Positions 1-9,798 of a DNA stretch of 55,088 nt are shown here, piece after piece; the first letter of the stretch is position 1; each line of letters opens with the position of its first letter. The translations under genes were made by a program, and so were the position numbers. The stretch lies in NCBI GenBank assembly GCA_030609325.1, contig JAUWCL010000023.1, positions 1 to 55,088 of the forward strand, written 5' to 3'. The DNA comes from Candidatus Krumholzibacteriota bacterium. Its GTDB lineage: Bacteria > Krumholzibacteriota > Krumholzibacteriia > Krumholzibacteriales > Krumholzibacteriaceae. The notes beneath the pieces are model-generated. The model was not told the DNA's origin, ran no database searches, and saw only the letters and a program-made list of their open reading frames with translations.

Positions 1-268
1 CCATCATACCGGTGCCCTCCGGCTGCCCATATCATATCCTGTCGATAATTCCCCAGCTCAATTATCCCATAACAATTTGAATTATTTGATGGAAGCCGGC
101 TTTTGAGGCATTATTCGCGGTTGAGGCTCCCTGTTTGTAAGACAGGCGTTCTGACATTCATAATTCTTACAGGCCACTAATTCTGCTGCATTGCAACAGC
201 TTAACTTCCCCCGTTCACTGTGCTGGGCCTTGCGGCCTCAGCAAAACGGGATTGAGCGATCAGGGGAA
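1..268. other. Non-coding left edge; possible start of an outgoing gene
   Basis: No complete gene is visible here, downstream of the helicase stop at 269. At the extreme left edge two ATG codons read leftward at positions 7 and 4, preceded by GGAGGG with 8 bases spacing, so a minus-strand gene may begin here and leave the window; two codons are too few to identify it. Positions 129-147 hold a perfect hairpin identical in form to a tRNA-Val(TAC) anticodon arm (see findings). A GC-rich imperfect hairpin at about 220-240 has no T-run, so I do not call it a terminator. Confidence 0.35.
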
Positions 269-2428
269 TCATCGCCTGAACGTGAACGGCGCGTAGCTGG
301 CGAGGAACTTCTTCGTCCCGTAGCCGGGGAACTGTACCGAGACCTTGAGCTCCGCCCCCGATCCCTCAAGCTTCTTTATCTTCCCCTCGCCGAACTTGGG
401 ATGGTAGATGGTCACTCCGACGCGGTACCTCGAATCCTCGCGTATGAAGTCGGAGCTCTCCGTGAACGAGTCGAAAGAGGGGATCGACGCCGCCAGTTCC
501 GCAAGAGGCCGCCTCGGCACAGCGCTGCCCGATACCTCGGTATGCTCCTCCGGTACCTCGTCAAGGAACCTCGACGGCCTGTTTCCCGTCCAGCTGCCGA
601 ACTGCATCCTGCTCGCCGCGCAGAAGAGATAGAGCTCCTCCATCGCCCTGGTCATCCCGACGTAGAAGAGCCTGCGTTCCTCCTCAAGCTCCGTATCGTC
701 GTCGAAGGCAGAATAGTGCGGCAGGAGTCCCTCCTCGAGGCCCGTGATCATCACGGCCCTGAACTCGAGTCCCTTCGAGTTGTGAAGGGTCATCAGGTTC
801 ACCTTCTCCTCGTTTTTCATGGCGTCGATGTCGCTGAGCAAGGCGATTTCTTCGAGAAACACCGAAAGCACGGGGTTCTCCGACGACGACGAGAACCTCA
901 GCGTCTCGTTCAGGAGCTCCTCGACGTTCTCGAGCCTCGTCTGCGCAGTGGCCGGATCCTCCTTGAGATAATCCCTGTACCCGGTCCTCTCGATGACGGT
1001 CGACAGGAGCTCGTGCGCCGTCTGTTCCTCCACCATCAGCTCGAAAGAGGCCATCATCTTCGAGTACGCCAGCGCCCTCGACCTCTGCGCGGTTCCGAGC
1101 GAGTCGAGCGCTCCCGGTTTCCGGATAAAGGGATGGAGGCTCTCGCCGGCCGCGGCGTTCTCGATCTTCTCAAGTGTCACACCGCCTATCCCCCGCTTTG
1201 GAACGTTTAGTACCCGGCGGAAGCTCACGTCGTCTTCGGGATTGCTGATCAGCTTGAGGTAGGCGAGCAGGTCCTTTATCTCTTTCCTCTCGTAGAACCT
1301 CACCCCGCCGATGATCTGGTACGGCAGCCCAGATTTCATCATCGCCGTCTCGAGGGAGCGCGACTGCGCGTGCGTGCGGTAGAGGATCGCGATCTCGTTC
1401 CGGCTGTATCCCGCCCGGATCAGTCGGATGATCGCTTCCCTTACCGCCGCCGCCTCACCTCGGTCGTCCGCGGCGTGATATATCCTCACAGCCTCGCCGC
1501 GGTCCTTCTTCGACCAGAGTTTTTTCCCCTTCCTTCCCGCGTTGTTGGCAATCACCGCGTTCGAGGCGTCGAGGATCGTCCCGGTCGAGCGATAGTTCTC
1601 CTCGAGCCTTATCGTGACTGTGCCAGCATAGACGCGGTCGAACTGCAGGATGTTCTCTATCGTTGCTCCCCTCCACCCGTATATCGCCTGGTCGTCGTCG
1701 CCTACGACGAAGAGATTACGGTGCACCGAAGCGAACATGTCGATCATTACCATCTGGATCGTGTTCGTATCCTGAAACTCATCGACGAGTACATACTTGA
1801 ACTGCCTCGCGTATCTCTGCAGGACCTTGGGATGAGCGGAAAACAGCTCCACTACCCGGACGATGAGGTCGTCGAAGTCGAAAGCGTTGCATTTCTTCAG
1901 CTGCGCGGCGTACTCGCCGTATACCGTAGCATACAGCTCTTCGAGCCTGTCGACTGCCTTCTCGAACGCCTCGCCGGGGGGCACTAGCCCGGTCTTCCAT
2001 CTCGAGATCCTGCTCCTGATCGCCGCCGGCGGATACTCATCGAGCTTCCAACCTTTCTTCTTCATTATGTCCTTGATGAGACTCGTCACATCGACCTCGT
2101 CGAAGATCGCGAAGTTGTTCCTGAACCCGATATGCTTCGCCTCGCGCCGCAGGATCCGCAGGCCGGTGGCGTGAAACGTCCCGATCCACGACGGTGCTCC
2201 CCTCCCGCCGACGGCCCTGTCGACGCGCGCGCGCATCTCGCCCGCCGCCTTGTTGGTGAATGTGAAGGCGAGGATCCGGTCGGGAGAGACCTTCTTTTCC
2301 CTGATGAGGCAAGCGATCCTTTCAATCAGGACCCTCGTCTTTCCGCTGCCCGCTCCGGCGAGAACGAGGACGTGCCCCTCGGTCGTCTCGACGGCCTGCA
2401 TCTGCTGTGGGTTCAGTTCGGTCTTCAA
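269..2428 (-). CDS. uvrD: UvrD/PcrA/Rep-type ATP-dependent DNA helicase
   Basis: Superfamily 1A 3'-5' DNA helicase of 719 residues, the usual length for PcrA/UvrD. The Q-motif start LNPQQMQAV is followed by Walker A AGAGSGKT (24-31), motif II DEFQDT (216-221), GDDDQAIYGWRGA, the ENYRST motif, and motif VI with VGMTRA. The C-terminal 50 residues (around VGVTIYHPKFGEG) match the Tudor-like, polymerase-binding tail of PcrA. By family knowledge it unwinds DNA in nucleotide and mismatch excision repair and removes proteins from DNA. It is the last gene of the block after the barrel protein; the 48-base gap suggests co-transcription. pcrA would be an equally fair name. Confidence 0.95.
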   Translation of the reverse strand: MKTELNPQQMQAVETTEGHVLVLAGAGSGKTRVLIERIACLIREKKVSPDRILAFTFTNKAAGEMRARVDRAVGGRGAPSWIGTFHATGLRILRREAKHIGFRNNFAIFDEVDVTSLIKDIMKKKGWKLDEYPPAAIRSRISRWKTGLVPPGEAFEKAVDRLEELYATVYGEYAAQLKKCNAFDFDDLIVRVVELFSAHPKVLQRYARQFKYVLVDEFQDTNTIQMVMIDMFASVHRNLFVVGDDDQAIYGWRGATIENILQFDRVYAGTVTIRLEENYRSTGTILDASNAVIANNAGRKGKKLWSKKDRGEAVRIYHAADDRGEAAAVREAIIRLIRAGYSRNEIAILYRTHAQSRSLETAMMKSGLPYQIIGGVRFYERKEIKDLLAYLKLISNPEDDVSFRRVLNVPKRGIGGVTLEKIENAAAGESLHPFIRKPGALDSLGTAQRSRALAYSKMMASFELMVEEQTAHELLSTVIERTGYRDYLKEDPATAQTRLENVEELLNETLRFSSSSENPVLSVFLEEIALLSDIDAMKNEEKVNLMTLHNSKGLEFRAVMITGLEEGLLPHYSAFDDDTELEEERRLFYVGMTRAMEELYLFCAASRMQFGSWTGNRPSRFLDEVPEEHTEVSGSAVPRRPLAELAASIPSFDSFTESSDFIREDSRYRVGVTIYHPKFGEGKIKKLEGSGAELKVSVQFPGYGTKKFLASYAPFTFRR

Positions 2429-2476
2429 GCGGCGGATCCCTTTCGTGATAGACAGAGATTTATGCCGGACGGCATT

Positions 2477-5400
2477 CTAGAATTGCGGCCCGATATAGAA
2501 ATGGAACGCCGGACTGCCGGTGTACCTGAAGTCGGTCGGCCAGCCCAGCTGGAAGTCGAGCACCATGTACCCGAACCTCATGTAGAATCCTACACCGAAG
2601 TCGCTCCAGAAGTCGAGCCCGTTGATTTCCCTCGGTTTCAGTCTCGGGTCCATCCGCTCTATGAAAACCGGCTCGCCCCAGACCGAACCTGTGTCGAAAA
2701 AGAACGTTCCGCCGATATTCCCGATGCCCCATCTGCCGGGCCACCCGAATATCAGGGCATCGATAAGCGGAAACCTGTACTCGAGGTTGACGAGGATCAT
2801 CCTCGGTCCCTGGAACTGCAGGTACTCATAACCCCTCAGCGTCAACGGCCCGCCGAGGAAATAGAACCGCCTGTCCGGCCCGGTGCTCATGCTCGTCACG
2901 GCGCGAAGGGCTAACGAGTTGCGGTGCCACAGCGGGAAGTACTTCCTGTAGTCCATCAGGAAGGTCGTTCTCGAGATGTCCTTGCTCGAGAATCCGACGG
3001 CACGCGAGGCGCTGATCATCCACCTCGTACCGATTACGGGGCCAAACGCCCCGTAGTATGCAGAGTCGTGCACCATGGAGAGGGTCGGCTGGAAAAGCCT
3101 CCTCTGCGAGCTTGCCAGGGAGAGATAGTAGTCCTCCTCGGGCGAACCGATGATATCCTGCATCATGTAGAACTCGCGATCCGAGATGAACGCCTGAAGC
3201 TCGAGATCGGCGCGTGTAAACATCGAGAAAGGGAAGCTCACGTTTGTGAAAACACCGTAATTACGCTCGGAAAAATACCTGTAATCGGTGAATATTTCCC
3301 CTACCGAGGATACCCTCGAGTTGAGGTAGTTCTTGAACTGAAAGATACCGAACGAGTAGTCGAGCCTGCGCTTGAGGTAATAGTAGCTCAGCATTATGTC
3401 GCTGTCCTCAAGCGACCCGTACAGGCCAAACAGCAGGAATATGTGGTGGTCACCGAGCAGGTCGCTGACCGCCACCTGGTTCATCATTCCAAAACCGAGT
3501 CCGGTCGAGAAGAAAAGCCCCATACCGTTGCCGATGTAGTCGGGCTGGAACTTCAGGCTGTAGGGCTCGATCGTGCCTATCTTCTCCTTCATCAGCTCCC
3601 GCTTCGCTTCGAGCGAGTCGGGATGGATTCCATCCTTCGAATCCTCGTTGATCACGATGAACGGAACATCGCTGTCACGAACTGCGCCCGGTATGCCGGG
3701 ATCCCCCGGGTCCTTTAGCGTCGTCCCTTTTCCCGATATCTCGCCGCGCACGCTTCCCGAGACCACCCTGTCGTCGTCCTCCCGCCATCGATCGTCGAGG
3801 AAAATCGTGTTGAGAAGCGAGTCTGCCGAATCGACAGAGGCCATGCTGCCCGTCTCCGGTTCCTGCGGCTGAATACTGTAGTCGGGTATCCGGCCGAATG
3901 GCCTCGCGGTCCCCTTCTCCTCCGCCAGCATCGGGCTTCCCGCCGAATACGAGACGGAGGATTTCTCGGAGAACTGCTCCATCACGAAGAGGTCGTATCC
4001 GCCCTGGTTGAAAGCGCTGAATACCAGCCTGTCTCTCTCCTCAGAATATGCAGGCGTGAATAAGCCTCCGAGCACGTCGGTGAAACGATGATAGGCGCCG
4101 TTGATCAGGTTGCCCCTGTAGAGGTTGGTCACGTCTGTCTCGTCGGAGGTGAAGATGATCTCCCCGCCCCCGTTGATGATGAGCGGGGCGCTGTCGTTCC
4201 CGGGGGTAGAGATGAGGAGTTCCTTCTCCCCAGTCTCGATGTCAACGCTCCAGATATCCGTCTCGACCTCGAGGACATTGTCGCCGAGCTGCAGGTTGAC
4301 ACCGGCGAGCCTTTCGACACCCGCGCTGTCGGGAGCGAATATCGGCTGGACGGCGACGAGCGGATGCCTGCTGTATGCAAGCTTTCTGCCGTTCGGAAAC
4401 CATGCCGGGTCGGACTCGTCGTTCATGTCGTCGGTGACCTGTGTGGCCGTCTCCGTCTCCAGGTCGTATACATATAGGTCGGTCTTGCCCTTGATCACTC
4501 CGACCACCGCGACCACCCTGCCATCCGGCGAGAGGGTCGGGCTGAAGAAGAAATCGAGTGGCATGTCGATCTCTTTCAGGATCCTGCCCCCCGGCACGGA
4601 CAGGACAAACAGCCTGTCCCGCCCGTCAGACTTCGCCACGAAAGCGATGCTTTTTCCGTCGGCCGCCCAGGTGAGGCTCGATTTCATCGACCTGATCGAC
4701 TCGAATTTCTCCGACATAGAGCCGACGAGCATTTTCTTCTCGATCTTGCCCGTGATGGCGTTCATCAGGTAGATGCCGTCGAGGCCCTTCCTGTCCGAGT
4801 AGAAGATGACGTATTCGCCGTCCGGCGAAAACTCGGGCTTTGTGTTCTGGTAGCTGTGATCCTTGACATGGTCGGTGAGGCGGCGTCCGTGGTACTCCGG
4901 CTCCTTCTTGTCCGCATAGGCCGGCCAGTACTTGCGCCTCAGCTCCTTCTTCCACGCCTTGGAGAGCTCGGAAGTCGTTATCCCCAGGGTCGATTTCAGG
5001 GCAGCGTCGATGGACCGCTGGTATCTCAGCTGGTCCATGATCTCGACGATCTTGCCGGGGCCATACGTCTCGTTGATGTAGTTGATGGCGGACTGTCCCG
5101 CCTTGTAGTTCATGTACCCGCCGGCATAGTTGAGATCGTACGGAAGGTAGTCGAAGACCGTTGCGTCGCGCATGTACATCCTGGCGGTGGCGTCCATGCC
5201 GCCGACCGAGTAGTACTCCGCCATACCCTCGGCAAACCATAGTGGGATATTGAAGAGCGCGCCCTGCACGAAGGCCGACCTGAGCAGCGAACCGTAGATT
5301 ATGTCGAACTGGAACATGTGCACGAGCTCGTGGATTGCCGTGTGGGCAAAATCCCCGTTACTGCCGCCGAAATGGAGTACCATCCTCTTGCGCAGCGGCT

Positions 5401-5761
5401 CTGCGAAGGCCTGGACGCCCTCGGGCAGGAGGCCCCAGGTAATATTGGTCTGCTGGAAATACGAATGGCTCGCGTAGAGGATGACGGGGATCCGCCATGC
5501 GATGTTGTGTTCGAAATCGTTCGAGTGCTTCGCGTACCCGTACTCGAGGATCACCGCCGTCCTGGCGGCCAGGTCGCGGTATCCCTTATGGAAATGCAGA
5601 TCGAAATGGGGTGTCTTGAGGACCTTCCACTCGAAATCGTTGTACTGGACCTTGTTCTTGCCGAACCACCACGCCTGCGCACGGACCTCCTCCGTGCTGA
5701 CGACGAAAAGAGCCAGTACGACAAGCGAAAGCACCAGCAGACGGTATCTGAGCCGCCTCAT
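2477..5761 (-). CDS. Secreted metallopeptidase-like / TolB propeller / outer-membrane barrel fusion protein
   Basis: A 1094-residue protein with three visible parts. A signal peptide (hydrophobic core about 7-21, cleavage likely after VRAQA at 30) is followed by a gluzincin-like domain with HELVH at 144-148 and a downstream WFAEGMAEYYS segment offering the third metal ligand (E178 or E182), as in the peptidase MA family. About 290-600 holds repeated PD40/TolB-type blades (FSPDGEYVIFYSDRKG, LSPDGRVVAVVG, WFPNGRKLAYSR). The last ~370 residues look like a 16-strand Bac_surface_Ag (Omp85) barrel, with LRGYEYLQFQGP and a C-terminal aromatic ending FYIGPQF. Predicted location is the outer membrane. 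Its substrate is unknown. It lies just downstream of tamB, which supports a role in outer-membrane biogenesis or a cell-surface protease-like role. Confidence 0.85.
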   Translation of the reverse strand: MRRLRYRLLVLSLVVLALFVVSTEEVRAQAWWFGKNKVQYNDFEWKVLKTPHFDLHFHKGYRDLAARTAVILEYGYAKHSNDFEHNIAWRIPVILYASHSYFQQTNITWGLLPEGVQAFAEPLRKRMVLHFGGSNGDFAHTAIHELVHMFQFDIIYGSLLRSAFVQGALFNIPLWFAEGMAEYYSVGGMDATARMYMRDATVFDYLPYDLNYAGGYMNYKAGQSAINYINETYGPGKIVEIMDQLRYQRSIDAALKSTLGITTSELSKAWKKELRRKYWPAYADKKEPEYHGRRLTDHVKDHSYQNTKPEFSPDGEYVIFYSDRKGLDGIYLMNAITGKIEKKMLVGSMSEKFESIRSMKSSLTWAADGKSIAFVAKSDGRDRLFVLSVPGGRILKEIDMPLDFFFSPTLSPDGRVVAVVGVIKGKTDLYVYDLETETATQVTDDMNDESDPAWFPNGRKLAYSRHPLVAVQPIFAPDSAGVERLAGVNLQLGDNVLEVETDIWSVDIETGEKELLISTPGNDSAPLIINGGGEIIFTSDETDVTNLYRGNLINGAYHRFTDVLGGLFTPAYSEERDRLVFSAFNQGGYDLFVMEQFSEKSSVSYSAGSPMLAEEKGTARPFGRIPDYSIQPQEPETGSMASVDSADSLLNTIFLDDRWREDDDRVVSGSVRGEISGKGTTLKDPGDPGIPGAVRDSDVPFIVINEDSKDGIHPDSLEAKRELMKEKIGTIEPYSLKFQPDYIGNGMGLFFSTGLGFGMMNQVAVSDLLGDHHIFLLFGLYGSLEDSDIMLSYYYLKRRLDYSFGIFQFKNYLNSRVSSVGEIFTDYRYFSERNYGVFTNVSFPFSMFTRADLELQAFISDREFYMMQDIIGSPEEDYYLSLASSQRRLFQPTLSMVHDSAYYGAFGPVIGTRWMISASRAVGFSSKDISRTTFLMDYRKYFPLWHRNSLALRAVTSMSTGPDRRFYFLGGPLTLRGYEYLQFQGPRMILVNLEYRFPLIDALIFGWPGRWGIGNIGGTFFFDTGSVWGEPVFIERMDPRLKPREINGLDFWSDFGVGFYMRFGYMVLDFQLGWPTDFRYTGSPAFHFYIGPQF

Positions 5762-5881
5762 CTATCGATCCTCCCGCGGGGTTGACAAGTACGCACACCC
5801 CCACCCTTCACACCCCCGTACAATATAAAGATGTCCCCTGAATTGTACATTTTCAAGGGATTTAACGAATTATTCCCGGTT

Positions 5882-8800
5882 TCAGAACTCCCAGCGCAGC
5901 TTGAGGTCGACGTTGTACTCGTCGGTGCTCCTCGAACTCTCCCCCTGCATCGCCGTTTCGGAGTACTTTATCATCTGTGTTCTGATGAGAAATAGCCTGC
6001 TGATCCTGTACTCTACCTCTATCTGCCTGACCGTCGATATCGCAAGGCCCTGCTTGTACTTCACGTAGAGTCCCTCGGAGAGGTATTTACCCACGGCTAC
6101 CATCGTATGCTTCTGCTCCGTCCCGTTCGTCGTGCGGTCCTGCGTCCCCTCGGTCTCGAGCTCTATCGTGAGCCCCTGCATCTGGGAATTGAGCACCCTC
6201 TCGATATAGTTCGCGGCTAGGTTCTGCGCCGTGCCGACTGCGTCCCATCCGTCCTGCCCCCCGGGAGAGCCGATGATGCCGCCGCCGAGCATCTTCCAGA
6301 TGTCTGTCTCGCTGTATCCGGGATCCTCGTGCACGAGTGTCACCTTGGGCTCGACGTCGTCCTGCAGCCAGAGAAGGGACAGGAATATCTTGCGGCCTTC
6401 CGGATCGAGCGTCTCCGCTTCGATGTCTACTATCGGCCTGAATCCACCGGCGTGGACGAACTCGAGCTTGCCCGACCTGACCTTGAACTTGTTCCCGTAG
6501 ATATTGTACCAGCCCCTTACGAGATCGAGCGTGCCCCTCAGGTAGGTCCCCCTCTGGTCATGGTGCAGCGTGACCTCGCCCCGCATCTCGATGCTCGAGT
6601 CCAAGGTCTTTATCCATGCATTCCCCGGTATGTCGAGGTCTATAAGCGCCAGCAGCGAGGGTGTCAGCGTGCCCGACGGCGTTCCAGAGATCAACTCGTC
6701 CAATACGAGGAAGACCTCGGCCTTTTTTACCTCGAGATCGCCGGTCAGCGACGGAACAGGCCTGCCGTCTATCATCTCGGTCCCGGCGTGGATGTTCCCG
6801 CTCGAGATCGCCATCACGTTCGGGATGCTGGCGAAGAGGCACTTGTCGATCTTGAGGTCGACGTCGTACCACTCGGGCCGCCACCCGCTCAGCCCGATCT
6901 TTCCGCTCCCGATGAACGAGCCGTCCTTCCCTTCCTTCCCCTTGAGATGCTGAATCGTTATCAGGGTATCCTGAAGGAGTATGTTGGCGTCGACGTCGCG
7001 AAAACGCTCCTCCATGCCGGCCGGCCGAAATCCGGCCTTCTCGAGCCTCAGGTCCCCGAGGATCACCGGATCGACTATCGGTCCCTCGATCTTGAATCCG
7101 GCGGAGAACTTCCCCTTCGCCTCCGCCACCAGATCGGTGACGCCTGTGATGTCCTCGAGCGGGCCGGGAGGCACGTACATCTCGAGATATATGTCGCCCC
7201 CCATGTCGATCGAGTAAAACCAGTCCTCCCTGATGATCGGTATTCTGCCTGCAAACTCCCCGTCATGGCCGTCGGCGATCGTGATCCCTCCCGAGAGGCT
7301 GACCCTCTCACCCTCCAGCCGCGCCTCTATCTCGACATGCGGGATAGAGAGGTTCTTCCTCGAAAGCTCCCTTACCGAGCCATTCATTCCGGCGATCGGA
7401 TGTACCAGAGAATCGCTCACCACAACCCTGCCGGTGAAATACCCGCTGCTGAACGGAATGTTCCTTGAAAATCCCAGGAAGGGAGCTAGCGAGAGATCCT
7501 CGCACGAGGCCTCTAGATCGACGGTATGCCCTCGAAGCGCCCTGCGCCCGTCCCTGAGCAGCTCCCGCAGGGAGCATCCGTTCAGCTTCCCCTCGAGCCC
7601 GAGTCCTCCTAGCGGAGACGACACCCTGTACTCGTCGATCGTGTAGACACCCTCTGCGTAACTGGCCAGCAGCCCCATCGTGTCGATGCACATCGTGTCG
7701 AAGAGTCCGTCCTCGAGAATCATGTCAATATCGACACCCGGATCGGAGAGGCAGCCCGAGACGATGACCGTCCCCTTCGCCCTTCCGCTGAGGGGACGGT
7801 CGGTCACACCCGCTGCGTGGAGCAGCGAAGCTTCTGTCCGGTCGAAGGTAAAGACGCCCGATATCAGGTCCTCTATTTCGTCGATCCTGCAGTCGAGGTA
7901 GAGCGCCCCCGCCCTTGAATGGAGCTGCAGGTCGTCGAACTCTACTCCCTCTTCGCCGAACACGACGGTGAATTCACCGTTGCTCCTCCACTGCTCGTCG
8001 AGCGCTGAGATGACCACCTCGGAGAACTCTATCTCGGTGCTCCCTTCGGTGCTGCAAACCTCGCCTCTCATATCGGCATCGAATCCGGGCCTGGTGAGGA
8101 AGAGCCTCTTGAAGGTCGTTATGCCGTCGTCGTACTCCAGTGAGACATCAAGCCCCGAGAAAGAAGCCGGATCGATCCGGCAGCTGTCGCCGGAGAGCTC
8201 GAGCTGCACGCCGTACGATTCCTCTTTCGTTACGACGAGCTTGATATCACCCGCCGGTACGAGTATCCGGTTGTACCTGAAATCGGCGAAGGTCCCGTTG
8301 CCGCGCAGCTCCCACTCGTCGAACGAGCCGCCGATCACCAGGTTCATGCTGACGTCGCCCCTGTACTCCTCTATCCCGAGATAGGGAAAGAGCGTATCTT
8401 CCTTAGAGCAGGACACGTCGATGTACATCCTCAGGTCCTCGTCGTTGAGCGATCCGTGCGAACGGATCCTGTGCGTCGGCGAATCAACGGCTATGTATCC
8501 GAATTCGAGGCTGTCGGGGCTGAGCGACCCGTTGACCACAACCGTCTCGAACGGGAAGCCGCGTACGTGTCCCGCGCCGAGGTCGCAGTCGAACAGCATC
8601 AGCGAGCTCTGCGTATAGTAAGACAGCCTGACATGGCCGTTTATGTCAGTCTCCGGGAGGCCGGCGCCCTTGGCAAATCCCTGCGAGAGGTCAAGCCCCT
8701 GCGCATCGATATCGAGCAGGAGCATCTGCGGGCTCTCGAATGTGTAGAAACCGCTGCCGGCGACCCTCGCGCCGTTGAACCTTCCCTTTCCCTTGTCGAC

Positions 8801-9781
8801 GCGGAACAGCGGCGGGAACCACTCCCCCTCGAGTTCGAAGCCCTCGAGGGCGTAGCCCGAGAAGATTCCGTTAAGTTCCGCCTCGATGGAGAACCTGTCT
8901 GGCGTCCCCTTCACCGAGACGAGGCCCTGCAGCTCCCCGAAGTGCGAAGTCTCTACGTTGACGATCTTCGCGACCTCCTCGACGTATATGGGGAAAGCAT
9001 CAAGGTGCAGATCGAAAATCATCGAATCGGGATCGATGCTCCCGCCTGCGATGAACGCCGACTCGTCGAGCTCGACGAAGAGGCTGTCGAGATATATTTC
9101 GCCCGGCTGCCCGCCCGGGATGCGCTCTTTGTCAACCTTGTGGATATATTCTAACTTTCCGGCTATATCCCTGAGGAATATGCCTCTCCTGATATCCTCA
9201 GCCCCACCACCAGTCAAATCGACGTGAACGATCCTGCCGTCCGAATCGACCGAGCCCTTGAGCGCTATGTCCTTCAGGGCATCGGCCCTTCCAGGTCTCT
9301 GGAATATCACCTGGCCGCCGCGCAGGACGAACCTGTCGACGGAAAAGACGGGCAGGTCACCGCCACCGTCTCCCTCCATGTACGGGATTATGTTTATCCC
9401 GGTGGAATCGGGCTTTATCCAGACGTGGGGATTGTCGAGTTCGACGAGGCTGAACCTCGGCGAGCCCGATATAAGCGACCCGGCGCCGTACTCTAGCTCT
9501 ATCCTGTCGATCCTGACGATGTCGTACGAGAAATCCTCGCCCTCGTGGCGGATGCGGAAATCACGGACCTCGATATGATTCAGCGGATTTCCGGACATCC
9601 CGCCGATCTCCAGGGTGAAATTGGTGCCGCTGAAGAGGTAGCGCGAAAACATACTTCCCGCGCTGCCGGCGAAAAAATCGGTCCTGAAGATCACGATCAT
9701 CATGATAAACGCCGTTATGAGCAGCCCTATGGCAAGCAATACCCACGGCGTCACCTTGTGCTGTATGATCCGCTTGACCAA
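5882..9781 (-). CDS. tamB: TamB-family translocation and assembly module protein
   Basis: 1299 residues with one N-terminal membrane anchor (about 14-34, VLLAIGLLITAFIMMIVIF), then a long beta-rich body made of AsmA/TamB-like repeats, and a C-terminal DUF490 domain recognised by GWYNIYGNKFKVRSGKLEF and the run that ends in LRWEF. By family knowledge TamB spans the periplasm from the inner membrane and works with an Omp85 partner in outer-membrane protein insertion or lipid transport. The Omp85 gene is directly upstream (17-base gap), so the two form the expected pair. The length is within the family's range (E. coli TamB about 1260). Confidence 0.9.
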   Translation of the reverse strand: MVKRIIQHKVTPWVLLAIGLLITAFIMMIVIFRTDFFAGSAGSMFSRYLFSGTNFTLEIGGMSGNPLNHIEVRDFRIRHEGEDFSYDIVRIDRIELEYGAGSLISGSPRFSLVELDNPHVWIKPDSTGINIIPYMEGDGGGDLPVFSVDRFVLRGGQVIFQRPGRADALKDIALKGSVDSDGRIVHVDLTGGGAEDIRRGIFLRDIAGKLEYIHKVDKERIPGGQPGEIYLDSLFVELDESAFIAGGSIDPDSMIFDLHLDAFPIYVEEVAKIVNVETSHFGELQGLVSVKGTPDRFSIEAELNGIFSGYALEGFELEGEWFPPLFRVDKGKGRFNGARVAGSGFYTFESPQMLLLDIDAQGLDLSQGFAKGAGLPETDINGHVRLSYYTQSSLMLFDCDLGAGHVRGFPFETVVVNGSLSPDSLEFGYIAVDSPTHRIRSHGSLNDEDLRMYIDVSCSKEDTLFPYLGIEEYRGDVSMNLVIGGSFDEWELRGNGTFADFRYNRILVPAGDIKLVVTKEESYGVQLELSGDSCRIDPASFSGLDVSLEYDDGITTFKRLFLTRPGFDADMRGEVCSTEGSTEIEFSEVVISALDEQWRSNGEFTVVFGEEGVEFDDLQLHSRAGALYLDCRIDEIEDLISGVFTFDRTEASLLHAAGVTDRPLSGRAKGTVIVSGCLSDPGVDIDMILEDGLFDTMCIDTMGLLASYAEGVYTIDEYRVSSPLGGLGLEGKLNGCSLRELLRDGRRALRGHTVDLEASCEDLSLAPFLGFSRNIPFSSGYFTGRVVVSDSLVHPIAGMNGSVRELSRKNLSIPHVEIEARLEGERVSLSGGITIADGHDGEFAGRIPIIREDWFYSIDMGGDIYLEMYVPPGPLEDITGVTDLVAEAKGKFSAGFKIEGPIVDPVILGDLRLEKAGFRPAGMEERFRDVDANILLQDTLITIQHLKGKEGKDGSFIGSGKIGLSGWRPEWYDVDLKIDKCLFASIPNVMAISSGNIHAGTEMIDGRPVPSLTGDLEVKKAEVFLVLDELISGTPSGTLTPSLLALIDLDIPGNAWIKTLDSSIEMRGEVTLHHDQRGTYLRGTLDLVRGWYNIYGNKFKVRSGKLEFVHAGGFRPIVDIEAETLDPEGRKIFLSLLWLQDDVEPKVTLVHEDPGYSETDIWKMLGGGIIGSPGGQDGWDAVGTAQNLAANYIERVLNSQMQGLTIELETEGTQDRTTNGTEQKHTMVAVGKYLSEGLYVKYKQGLAISTVRQIEVEYRISRLFLIRTQMIKYSETAMQGESSRSTDEYNVDLKLRWEF

Positions 9782-9798
9782 GACCTTCCTCCGGTCCC

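Noticed and set aside
220-240. Terminator after the helicase gene
   Set aside because: Imperfect stem and no T-run on the minus strand.
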